Shown here: positions 1-5,182 of the stretch, in pieces
How the letters are laid out: every line of letters starts with the position of its first letter
How positions within the stretch are numbered: the first letter of the stretch is position 1
Assembly (NCBI GenBank): GCA_020697475.1
Contig: JAJFMO010000233.1
Span: 1-6,273 of the forward strand
Direction: 5' to 3'
From: Paenibacillaceae bacterium
Lineage (GTDB): Bacteria > Bacillota > Bacilli > Paenibacillales > NBRC-103111
Length of the DNA: 6,273 bases
Notes under the pieces: model-generated
Databases searched by the model: none
The model's input: only the letters and a program-made list of their open reading frames with translations
What the model was told of the DNA's origin: nothing
Translations under genes and position numbers: made by a program

Positions 1-234
1 TTCACCGGCAAGGCGCCGGGCAAGTACAATCTTTATCTGGGCGCCAGCTTTACGGGTGATCGGTTGAACAAGCTGTACCGGGAAAATATCGGCGAACAAG
101 AAATTCTTGACGCGCTGCGTCCGATCTTGAAGCACTATGCGGAGGAGCGGCAAGCAGGCGAGCGGTTTGGCGATTTTACTATACGTACGGGGTACGTGAA
201 GCGGGTTGATTCGGGGATTTATTTTCACGATTAA
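1..234 (+). CDS. cysI: Assimilatory sulfite reductase hemoprotein (beta) subunit, C-terminal end only
   Basis: The open frame enters from the left edge and ends at TAA 232-234, giving the last 77 residues. The piece reads GKAPGKYNLYLG, then LYRENIGEQEIL, then ERFGDFTIRTG, which is the characteristic tail of the siroheme/4Fe-4S sulfite reductase family (E. coli CysI ends with the equivalent GKAPGRYNLHLG and GDFTVRAG). The enzyme carries out the six-electron reduction of sulfite to sulfide in the cytoplasm for cysteine synthesis. The cluster-binding cysteines lie upstream of the window and cannot be checked. The next gene starts 17 nt after the stop and supplies the siroheme precursor, so the two are probably one operon. 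Whether electrons come from a CysJ flavoprotein or from ferredoxin cannot be told from this fragment. Confidence 0.92.
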   Translation, partial: FTGKAPGKYNLYLGASFTGDRLNKLYRENIGEQEILDALRPILKHYAEERQAGERFGDFTIRTGYVKRVDSGIYFHD

Positions 235-237
235 TGA

Positions 238-243
238 GGGAGG
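238..243 (+). promoter_or_regulatory. Ribosome binding site that decides the cobA start
   Basis: GGGAGG lies just after the cysI stop and 8 nt before ATG 252. It falls inside the reading frame if translation began at ATG 234, and that ATG would have no ribosome binding site of its own apart from cysI coding sequence, so 252 is the better start. Confidence 0.6.
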
Positions 244-251
244 TGCTGAGG

Positions 252-1448
252 ATGGACGCGGGAAAAGTGTTGTTTGTCGGGGCGGGGCCGGGCGATCCAG
301 ATCTGATTACGGTGCGCGGGGTCAAGGCGTTGCAACAGGCCGACATCGTTGTGTACGACCGGCTGGCTGCGCCGCAGTTGCTCAAGTATGCGAAGCCGGA
401 AGCGGAGCTCGTGTATTGCGGCAAGGAGCCGGGGTTGCACACGCTTGCCCAGGATGAGATCACGCAGCTCCTCGTGCGGGAAGCGTTGCGGGGCCGAGTG
501 GTCGCGCGGCTCAAAGGCGGGGACCCGGGGATTTTCGGCCGGGTATGGGAAGAGGCCGAGGCGTGCGCCGAGAGGGGCGTGCCGTTCGAGGTGATCCCGG
601 GCATAACCGCCGGCATCGCCGCGTCCGCCTACGCCGGCATCCCACTCACCCATCGCGAATACAGCTCGAACGTCGCGTTCGTCAGCGGCCATCGCCCGGC
701 GTCCGCGGCGGATGCCACCGATTGGCAGGCGGTCGCCGGATGCGACACGGTCGTCGTGTATATGGGCGTCGGGAACTTGCCGGACATTTGCGCGGGCTTG
801 CGCGGGATCGGCGGCAAGTCGCCGGACACCCCCGCCGCGTTGGTGCGCTGGGGGACGACGAGCGAGCAGGCGACGTTGATCGGATCGTTGGATACAATCG
901 CCGCCCAAGCGAAGAAGGCTGGATTTGGTTCCCCGGCGATCTTTGTCGTGGGGGAGGCGGTGAAGCTGCGGGAAAAGCTCGCCTGGTACGAGCGTCAGCC
1001 GCTGTTTGGCCGGAAGGTGCTGATCGTGGGGAGCCGTGATGCGGTCGAGGAGCAGGCGGAGCGCTGGTCAGCGCTCGGAGCCGAAACGGCAGAAATCGCG
1101 GTTGACGCAGGGGGAGCAGCGGACGTGACGGGAAGAACCTCGACAGACCCAGCAGGTGCAGCCGACGCGGTCACAGCTTCGCTCAGGCCGCGGGCCGCTT
1201 CCAGTTCGCCGGACGTTTACGGCTTGGCCAATGGCTATGTCGACGAACTGCTGCTCCGCGGCGGTTTCGACACGCTGTTCGTCTGCGACAGCCTCGGCTT
1301 GGATGCGCTGCGGACCGTCGCGGCTCGCCCGGAACGGGCGACGTTGCTGCGTGCCATCCCTGCGCTGCTTGGGTCGGACGCGTTCATCGAGGCGGAAGCG
1401 CAAGCCTTGCTTGGCAAGCCGACTATACGGGCTGCGGCTTCATCCTGA
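252..1448 (+). CDS. cobA: Uroporphyrinogen-III C-methyltransferase with a short HemD-like C-terminal region
   Basis: 398 residues. Residues 1-250 are a complete SUMT domain, which uses two SAM to turn uroporphyrinogen III into precorrin-2, the entry to siroheme. Visible motifs: GAGPGDPDL (10-18, SAM loop), YDRL (35-38), RLKGGDPGIFGR (86-97), VIPGITAGIAASAYAGIPLTHR (114-135, in part), and PAIFVVGEAV near the domain end. Residue 93 is Gly where most family members have Phe (GGDPFIFGR). Residues 251-398 begin FGRKVLIVGSR, as uroporphyrinogen-III synthase (HemD) domains do in CobA-HemD fusions, but only about 148 residues follow instead of about 250, with an Ala/Thr/Ser-rich low-complexity stretch near 290-315, so a working HemD is doubtful. 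The start at 252 is preferred over the in-frame ATG at 234 because GGGAGG (238-243) lies 8 nt before 252 and family members begin directly at the GAGPGDP strand. It lies immediately after cysI. Confidence 0.9.
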   Translation: MDAGKVLFVGAGPGDPDLITVRGVKALQQADIVVYDRLAAPQLLKYAKPEAELVYCGKEPGLHTLAQDEITQLLVREALRGRVVARLKGGDPGIFGRVWEEAEACAERGVPFEVIPGITAGIAASAYAGIPLTHREYSSNVAFVSGHRPASAADATDWQAVAGCDTVVVYMGVGNLPDICAGLRGIGGKSPDTPAALVRWGTTSEQATLIGSLDTIAAQAKKAGFGSPAIFVVGEAVKLREKLAWYERQPLFGRKVLIVGSRDAVEEQAERWSALGAETAEIAVDAGGAADVTGRTSTDPAGAADAVTASLRPRAASSSPDVYGLANGYVDELLLRGGFDTLFVCDSLGLDALRTVAARPERATLLRAIPALLGSDAFIEAEAQALLGKPTIRAAASS

Positions 1449-1462
1449 CGCAACCCGTATGG
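1423..1462 (+). other. Hairpin spanning the cobA stop codon
   Basis: ATACGGG (1425-1431) pairs with CCCGTAT (1454-1460); after one C/A mismatch, TGCG (1433-1436) pairs with CGCA (1449-1452). This leaves a 12-nt loop that contains the TGA stop (1446-1448). A T-G wobble and a C-G pair extend the base outward. There is no T-run after it, so it is not a classical intrinsic terminator; it could still help end transcription or protect the mRNA 3' end. The pairing is seen directly; the role is inferred. Confidence 0.45.
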
Positions 1463-1525
1463 GGATTAGTACGTAAAAGGCGGATTAAGCGACAAAAAAA
1501 GTGCGTGGCCGCGGCACCCAGGCTG

Positions 1526-1706
1526 CTGTAATTCGGCAAAATTGAATTGGAAAACGTTAAGTCTGCGGCCGCACTCGCTCCAAATCGGGAAAATTGAATT
1601 ACAGCGCAAATCGTCAGCGTCCACATGACTCCAATACGGCAAAGTTGAATTGGAGCGTCGTATGTCTGCCCTCTAGCTACTGTAATTCGGGAAAGTTAAA
1701 TTAAGG
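1526..1706. repeat. Four palindromic 27-bp units at a regular 51-52-bp period
   Basis: Units lie at 1526-1552, 1578-1604, 1629-1655 and 1680-1706; the shared CGG is at 1534, 1586, 1637 and 1688, giving steps of 52, 51 and 51 bp. The core is AATTCGG, C or G, AAA, A or G, TT, G or A, AATT. Ends are of two kinds, CTCCAA/TTGGAG and CTGTAA/TTACAG, which mix between units. The third unit is a clean hairpin: CTCCAAT (1629-1635) pairs with ATTGGAG (1649-1655) around a 13-nt loop. The 24-25-bp gaps are not identical but two share GTCTGC. The units are too diverged for a CRISPR array and no cas gene is present. They look like a family of interspersed intergenic palindromes in a short tandem run. Confidence 0.75.
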
Positions 1707-1750
1707 TATGCAAACAACTCATATTCAACGTTCGCTCCCACCCCAACATT

Positions 1751-1762
1751 GCGATTAATCGC
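1751..1762. promoter_or_regulatory. Perfect 12-bp palindrome GCGATTAATCGC
   Basis: An exact dyad of the size of a repressor half-turn operator or a small cruciform. A related but imperfect copy of the core (CGATTAATC) occurs at 2406-2414. A weak sigma-A-like pair overlaps it: TTGCGA at 1749-1754 and CATTAT at 1773-1778, 18 bp apart, each matching 4 of 6 consensus bases. No gene with a usable start follows, so a regulatory role is only a guess. Confidence 0.35.
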
Positions 1763-1779
1763 TATACATATTCATTATG

Positions 1780-1798
1780 CCCAACGAAATAAGTTGGG
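1780..1798. repeat. Small hairpin CCCAAC / GTTGGG
   Basis: CCCAAC (1780-1785) pairs with GTTGGG (1793-1798) around the 7-nt loop GAAATAA. It lies just after the weak promoter-like pair at 1749-1778, which would place it at the 5' end of any transcript made there. Confidence 0.4.
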
Positions 1799-1817
1799 AG
1801 AGGTGGTCGGTTTGGGT

Positions 1818-1845
1818 CGTTAAGATGGGCGGGGGAGGCTTAACG
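1818..1845. repeat. Inverted repeat CGTTAAG / CTTAACG
   Basis: Seven perfectly complementary bases (1818-1824 and 1839-1845) flank a purine-rich 14-nt loop. The right arm overlaps the next inverted pair (AACGGAACT, 1842-1850), so the two structures could be alternatives in RNA. Confidence 0.4.
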
Positions 1846-1922
1846 GAACTCAGCGCTGCTATTTGTCTGCAACGAGTACATTTTCTTGCATTTTAATGGC
1901 AATAAGACGTTTAAGTTCCGTT
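1842..1922. repeat. Inverted pair AACGGAACT / AGTTCCGTT
   Basis: Two perfectly complementary 9-mers (1842-1850 and 1914-1922) bound an 81-bp segment. The TAACGG start resembles the core of the AACGGTTG elements further right, so the pair may be another member of the same intergenic repeat style. Confidence 0.45.
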
Positions 1923-2009
1923 TTGGTATTCAAAAAAGGCGCATCTGCCCCCGAATAACGTCGCTCAGTTCAGTCAGCTTTTTCACTAACCCTTCGGCTT
2001 TTTACGCCA

Positions 2010-2023
2010 GCCAAACTTTTGGC
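2010..2023. repeat. Tight hairpin GCCAAA / TTTGGC
   Basis: GCCAAA (2010-2015) and TTTGGC (2018-2023) are complementary with only two bases between, which in RNA would open to a four-base loop. It is short and could be chance; nothing nearby gives it a role. Confidence 0.3.
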
Positions 2024-2099
2024 CGTTGCCTAACCGCGCACTCAATCTATGCGAAATTTCACATATGTTTGCTAGATGGTGGGGGACGATCGGGTTACT

Positions 2100-2479
2100 G
2101 GGCGCATTTCCGCCTTCCTTCTAATTTTAACGGTTGTAGGAAACGCTAATCGGTTAGAAATCAACCCTTCCAAATTGTAACGGTTGTAATCGGGTGCTAT
2201 TTTGCCGTTTTCTACAATTTTGGGTCCTGAGTGGGAGATTAAGCACATTGGGCAACCGTTAGAATTGGAAGAGGGACTATTGAAGGCAATTAAGCTTAGT
2301 TTTCAACCGTTAGGGTTCTTGTCACAGCATACCCGCACGACGAAGAGACCCCAAGAATACACGTACCAGCACCACAGCACTCCGCCACTCTCGCCCCCGC
2401 CTTTACGATTAATCACCTTCGGCGAGTTCCGCCCCCACCCATGCCTCAGCTTGTTGTACATAATCGTGGAAATGCGCCC
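2100..2479. repeat. 12-bp inverted repeat bounding a 380-bp segment (possible MITE-like ends)
   Basis: GGGCGCATTTCC at 2100-2111 is exactly complementary to GGAAATGCGCCC at 2468-2479. The enclosed segment has no transposase and contains the AACGGTTG array. Flanking bases show no convincing target duplication (TACT on the left, TAAG on the right), so a mobile origin is not established. Confidence 0.4.
2129..2311. repeat. Long imperfect inverted repeat made of four AACGGTTG-type elements
   Basis: AACGGTTG occurs at 2129-2136 and 2179-2186 (50 bp apart); its complement CAACCGTT occurs at 2253-2260 and 2304-2311 (51 bp apart). All four are symmetric about base 2220, as are GTGCT (2194-2198) and AGCAC (2242-2246). 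The inner pair extends: CTTCCAAATTGTAACGGTTG (2167-2186) matches the reverse complement of 2253-2271 at nearly every base with one 1-nt gap. The centre has TTTTGCCG (2200-2207), the complement of the CGGCAAAA in the first unit of the 1526-1706 array. Transcribed from either strand it could fold into a long bulged hairpin. Confidence 0.65.
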
Positions 2480-2502
2480 TAAGTTAGATTCTTTTCCAAT
2501 AC

Positions 2503-3069
2503 TCACACCGCCCCCTCCTTCACCCGAACCAGCATCAGCCCGCCGACGAACAGCACAACCGATCCGATATAGAAGATCAAGTCGAGCGTGAAAAAATCAA
2601 CCAGCACCCCGCCCGCCATCACGGCGGCTCCGGAGAACAACGACACGCCAAAATGATACCGCCCGATCAACTCCCCCCGCCGCCCCCCTTCCGTCATGTC
2701 GGCGATGAGCGCTTTTTCGCACGTTTTCTGCATGGCACCGAACGCCCCGAGCACAATTTGAAACGCGTACACCTGCCAGATGCTGGTCGCGATCGGAAAC
2801 AGCAGGAACAAGAACGCCGTTCCCCAGGCGCCGATCACCAGAAAAACTTTCCGCCCGTAACGGTCGGAAGAAGCGCCGAACAACCGGTTCAGAAACGCCG
2901 AAAACAGCGTGAACAGCCCATAGGCAATGCCGAATTCGGTAAAGTCCCCGCCGATCTCCTTGATGAATATCAAATAGAAAGGAAACACGACGCCGGCGCC
3001 GAACGTCATCGCACTTTGGGACAAGATCATCCATTTCATGGACGGGGACATCACGTTAATTGGGGTCAT
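2503..3069 (-). CDS. Half-size (six-helix) major facilitator superfamily-like membrane protein
   Basis: 188 residues and very hydrophobic. I count six membrane segments at about 14-36, 44-63, 75-95, 98-123, 136-160 and 162-183. GASSDRYGRK (65-74), between helices 2 and 3, is the MFS loop 2-3 signature (GxLxDRxGRK), and GRRGELIGRYHF precedes helix 5. MFS transporters normally have 12 helices and about 400 residues; this matches only the N-terminal half and stops cleanly after helix 6. No C-terminal-half sequence appears downstream in any frame, so it is either a naturally short form that would need to dimerise or an old truncation. Its ATG overlaps the stop of the oxidase gene by ATGA, with GAGG 9 nt upstream, which fixes the start. 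As last gene of the operon it may export or import the compound handled by its two partners; the substrate is unknown. Confidence 0.75.
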   Translation of the reverse strand: MTPINVMSPSMKWMILSQSAMTFGAGVVFPFYLIFIKEIGGDFTEFGIAYGLFTLFSAFLNRLFGASSDRYGRKVFLVIGAWGTAFLFLLFPIATSIWQVYAFQIVLGAFGAMQKTCEKALIADMTEGGRRGELIGRYHFGVSLFSGAAVMAGGVLVDFFTLDLIFYIGSVVLFVGGLMLVRVKEGAV

Positions 3070-4499
3070 GGGGCATACCTCGCGTAAAATTCGTTCATGA
3101 ACAATAGATCGGGATCGAGCTTCTTTTTCAACTGGAAAAAAGATTCCGCTCCTGGATACGCCGCATTCAACTGCTCCGGGGTGGGGAACAACTGATACGT
3201 CAAGTAATACGAACCTCTCTGCTGCAGCGCCAAGTCGACCATATCTTGCGTCGCCCGCTCCAACTGCGAAATCCCGCGAGAATCCCTGCGATGGTTGAAA
3301 AGCAACACAAGCGCAAAGCTATCCTCCTTGGCATAGGACAGCGTCGCATCCGTGTTCGCCGGAACATACCGGACCGTAATATTGACCAGATTTAACCCGC
3401 TGCCCCGTACGATCTTCCCCAGCCCCTCTATGAACGGAACAAACCGATTGACCAGGATGAAATATTCCTGCAACAGATCTGTCCGCTGCACATCGCGATA
3501 CTCCAGAAACTCGATTTCCGGCCTCATGGCGTTATTGCGCGACAAGATCGTCCCATTCTCCGAGGCAAAAATCCGCTTTTGCAGCGTCCAGCTGACATTT
3601 TTCCCCCAATCGCACTTCCGCGACAATCCGAACAGAAACTTCGTCAGCTCCACAGCCCGCTCTTCCTTCAATTTAGGGGGGTTGTCCGGCAGAGGCGCAG
3701 TTGCCTTCACGTAATTCGTAACATACATTTCCTTTAAAAAGGACGCCGGAGCCGTAGAAAGTCGGGCAATGGTCAGGCCGACTGCCGGGTTATCTCTGAC
3801 ATTCTCGGCAAAATACTCCGGAAACCGCTCGACACCCATCTTCAGTGTGCGTTCCTCGAGCATCTCGTCGGCGGTGAGCCGGATATCGGCATCCAGCACG
3901 ACGCCGAACAGGCCGTAGCCTCCGATGACGAGCGGAAACCACTCCGCATTCTCCGTTCGACTTACCTGAATGACGTTTCCGTCGGCTCTCATCAGCCGGA
4001 ACGAATCGATCGTGTCGATGAGCGGGCCTTCACGCGGGTCGCGGCCATGCGCGTTGGCGCTGATCGAACCGCCGATCGTGAAGATGTTCGACGACTGCAT
4101 GACGCGAATCGCCAACCCGTAAGGATTAATCGCCTCTTGCACATCGTCCCATGTTGCCCCGCTTTGCACGCGAATCGTCCGGTTCGCCCGATCGATATTC
4201 AGAATGCGGTTATACTTCTTCATGTCCAGCACGATCGCATCCGGATAAAATGTTTGCCCGCCCTGGCTGTGCCGCGCGCCGGAGATGGCGATCTTCAAGT
4301 TGTTGCGCCTTGCCTTCTCCAGCGCTTTGACGATGTCGGATGTGGATCGGACGGGGATGACTTCATGGACGCGGGCGCTCATCAGCCGGCTGACGTCGCT
4401 CGCCGTCTGTCCTTCCGGAGTGGAAGCGCGGATGGCCAGAGAAGCGGCGAAGGCCGTGGCGTAAAGCAGGATGGCACCGATCAGGAGCGGTTTTTTCAT
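3066..4499 (-). CDS. Membrane-anchored or secreted FAD-dependent oxidase (PCMH/VAO-fold FAD-binding protein)
   Basis: 477 residues. Residues 4-23 form one hydrophobic segment after MKK, a signal peptide or N-terminal anchor; by the positive-inside rule the catalytic part would lie outside. There is no twin-arginine. The FAD domain spans about 45-210: VIPVRSTSDIVKAL (48-61), then ISGARHSQGG (72-81), where His77 sits at the position that binds FAD covalently in aldonolactone and alditol oxidases; SGATWDDVQEAI (113-124); IGGSISANAHGRD (142-153); and GGYGLFGVV (193-201). The C-terminus (LDPDLLFMNEFYARY, 461-475) resembles the closing motif of the sugar-lactone oxidase group. The family oxidises alcohols or lactones, often to H2O2; the substrate here is unknown. 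It overlaps both neighbours by ATGA. No clear ribosome site precedes its ATG (AAGGA is over 20 nt away), so translation probably depends on coupling to the hydrolase gene. Confidence 0.82.
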   Translation of the reverse strand: MKKPLLIGAILLYATAFAASLAIRASTPEGQTASDVSRLMSARVHEVIPVRSTSDIVKALEKARRNNLKIAISGARHSQGGQTFYPDAIVLDMKKYNRILNIDRANRTIRVQSGATWDDVQEAINPYGLAIRVMQSSNIFTIGGSISANAHGRDPREGPLIDTIDSFRLMRADGNVIQVSRTENAEWFPLVIGGYGLFGVVLDADIRLTADEMLEERTLKMGVERFPEYFAENVRDNPAVGLTIARLSTAPASFLKEMYVTNYVKATAPLPDNPPKLKEERAVELTKFLFGLSRKCDWGKNVSWTLQKRIFASENGTILSRNNAMRPEIEFLEYRDVQRTDLLQEYFILVNRFVPFIEGLGKIVRGSGLNLVNITVRYVPANTDATLSYAKEDSFALVLLFNHRRDSRGISQLERATQDMVDLALQQRGSYYLTYQLFPTPEQLNAAYPGAESFFQLKKKLDPDLLFMNEFYARYAP

Positions 4500-5122
4500 G
4501 GTCGGCTGTTCGTCTTGTGATTCCTTAACCAGGTGAATAATTCACCATCGTTAAACGTTACGTCCAATACTTTCAAACTGTGCTTCAGCCCGGAGTAATA
4601 CGTCGTCCGAACGTTGCCGCCAATGTCGGTCAGCGCCTGAACCATATCTTTCGTCCGGGTGACGGGCACGAGATCGTCGTCTTCACTGTGGAAGGCCCAG
4701 ATCGGGACGTTTTTCAGCTCAATTGCCTTGTCCGGGTCGGTGGATCCAGACATCGGAAAGGCGGCCGCAAACCGTTCAGGGGCCCTCGCCGCGAAATACC
4801 ATGTTCCGCTGCCGCCCATGCTAAAGCCGCCGACGTAGACCCGTTCGCGATCCACCCGGAAGTCCGCATTCACCGAATCAAGCAATCCCGTCACCGTATC
4901 GTATTCCAGGTGCCATCTTGAATCGGCAGGGCATTGCGGGGTAACCACCATGTAAGGGAAGTCCGGTCTGCCCTCGGCAAACCAGACAGGGCCGTAGTTG
5001 TCTAACTGGCGAAAGTCATCCCCGCGCCTGCCGGCTCCATGGAGAAACAAGATAAGCGGATAGAGCTTATCGGCACTCCTGGGGTCCTCGTAATGGTGCG
5101 GTAAAAATAACTGATACTTCAT
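4496..5122 (-). CDS. Serine alpha/beta hydrolase (predicted esterase/peptidase, dienelactone-hydrolase/COG4099 type)
   Basis: 208 residues from ATG 5122. Order of motifs: LFLHGAGRRGDD (25-36, oxyanion-hole loop), PQCP (62-65), GGFSMGG (98-104) with nucleophile Ser101, FHSEDDDLVP (144-153) with likely catalytic Asp149, and GLKHS (178-182) with likely catalytic His181. This is a complete triad in the usual spacing. No signal peptide is visible, so it is cytosolic. Substrate unknown; the family cleaves esters of small molecules and some peptides. The start is uncertain: in-frame ATG 5198-5200 would add 26 residues but has no ribosome site, and the strong AGGAGGG lies inside that extension. ATG 5122 has GAGGG 7 nt upstream and overlaps the leader ORF stop by ATGA. 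A -1 shift would join the 17 leader residues to Met1 and restore a more usual length, so a frameshift is a serious alternative. Stop overlaps the oxidase start by ATGA. Confidence 0.82.
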   Translation of the reverse strand: MKYQLFLPHHYEDPRSADKLYPLILFLHGAGRRGDDFRQLDNYGPVWFAEGRPDFPYMVVTPQCPADSRWHLEYDTVTGLLDSVNADFRVDRERVYVGGFSMGGSGTWYFAARAPERFAAAFPMSGSTDPDKAIELKNVPIWAFHSEDDDLVPVTRTKDMVQALTDIGGNVRTTYYSGLKHSLKVLDVTFNDGELFTWLRNHKTNSRP

Positions 5123-5172
5123 ATGAGCGCCCTCGGCGACTCTTTGTGGAACGTGCGATTTTGAATGGTCAT
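5119..5172 (-). CDS. 17-codon leader ORF, or displaced N-terminus of the hydrolase
   Basis: ATG at 5172-5170 follows the strongest ribosome binding site of the operon (AGGAGGG, 5189-5183) by 10 nt and encodes MTIQNRTFHKESPRALI, ending TGA 5121-5119 exactly on the hydrolase ATG (ATGA). Two readings are possible. It may be a leader peptide whose translation opens the hydrolase start, in keeping with ATGA overlaps at both later junctions. Or it may be the true N-terminus of the hydrolase, split off by a 1-nt indel: reading ATA then slipping -1 gives RALI-MKYQLFLP, which looks like a natural lead-in strand for this family. I cannot decide between them from one sequence. Confidence 0.4.
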   Translation of the reverse strand: MTIQNRTFHKESPRALI

Positions 5173-5182
5173 GCGGTGTGAT

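Larger units (their letters stand above)
1449..2502. other. Gene-free, repeat-rich convergent intergenic region (about 1.05 kb)
   Basis: cobA reads into this stretch from the left and the half-MFS operon from the right. The open frames inside it have no recognisable domain, no ribosome binding site and atypical composition, so I call no gene. The base composition is AT-richer than the flanking genes between about 1680 and 2330. It holds, in order: four 27-bp palindromic units (1526-1706), a 12-bp perfect palindrome (1751-1762), hairpins at 1780-1798 and 1818-1845, an inverted pair at 1842-1922, a small hairpin at 2010-2023, a roughly 180-bp imperfect inverted repeat (2129-2311), and a 12-bp inverted pair at 2100/2479 enclosing it. 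The part from about 2320 to 2502 shows no other structure I can support. Confidence 0.7.

Noticed and set aside
234..251. cobA start at ATG 234, overlapping the cysI stop
   Set aside because: The ribosome site GGGAGG would then be inside the gene, and the six extra residues have no counterpart at the usual start of this family. Overlap-driven coupling cannot be fully excluded.
231..908. Long minus-strand open frames across cobA (also 179-616 and 1068-1403)
   Set aside because: They lie opposite a clear enzyme gene in GC-rich DNA, are Arg/Pro/Ala-rich and show no domain; they are reading-frame shadows.
1494..1517. Minus-strand terminator: GTGC/GCAC hairpin followed by seven T
   Set aside because: The stem is only 4 bp with a mismatched interior, and the nearest minus-strand gene ends about 1 kb away.
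1526..1706. CRISPR-like array
   Set aside because: Units are palindromic and diverge at several bases each, two gaps resemble each other, only four units exist, and no cas gene is near.
1886..2149. 87-codon plus-strand ORF in the intergenic region
   Set aside because: No ribosome site, no recognisable motif, odd composition, and it runs through inverted repeats.
2303..2506. Missing C-terminal half of the MFS protein in the frame just after its stop
   Set aside because: The 67 codons there are Gly/Arg-rich without membrane helices, so they are not the lost half.
2202..2591. 129-codon plus-strand ORF
   Set aside because: Its end is antisense to the MFS gene, it is Pro/Arg-rich there, and it starts inside the long inverted repeat.
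3352..3714. Plus-strand ORFs opposite the oxidase and hydrolase (also 4047-4520 and 4580-4921)
   Set aside because: They are antisense to well-supported genes and have no motifs or ribosome sites.
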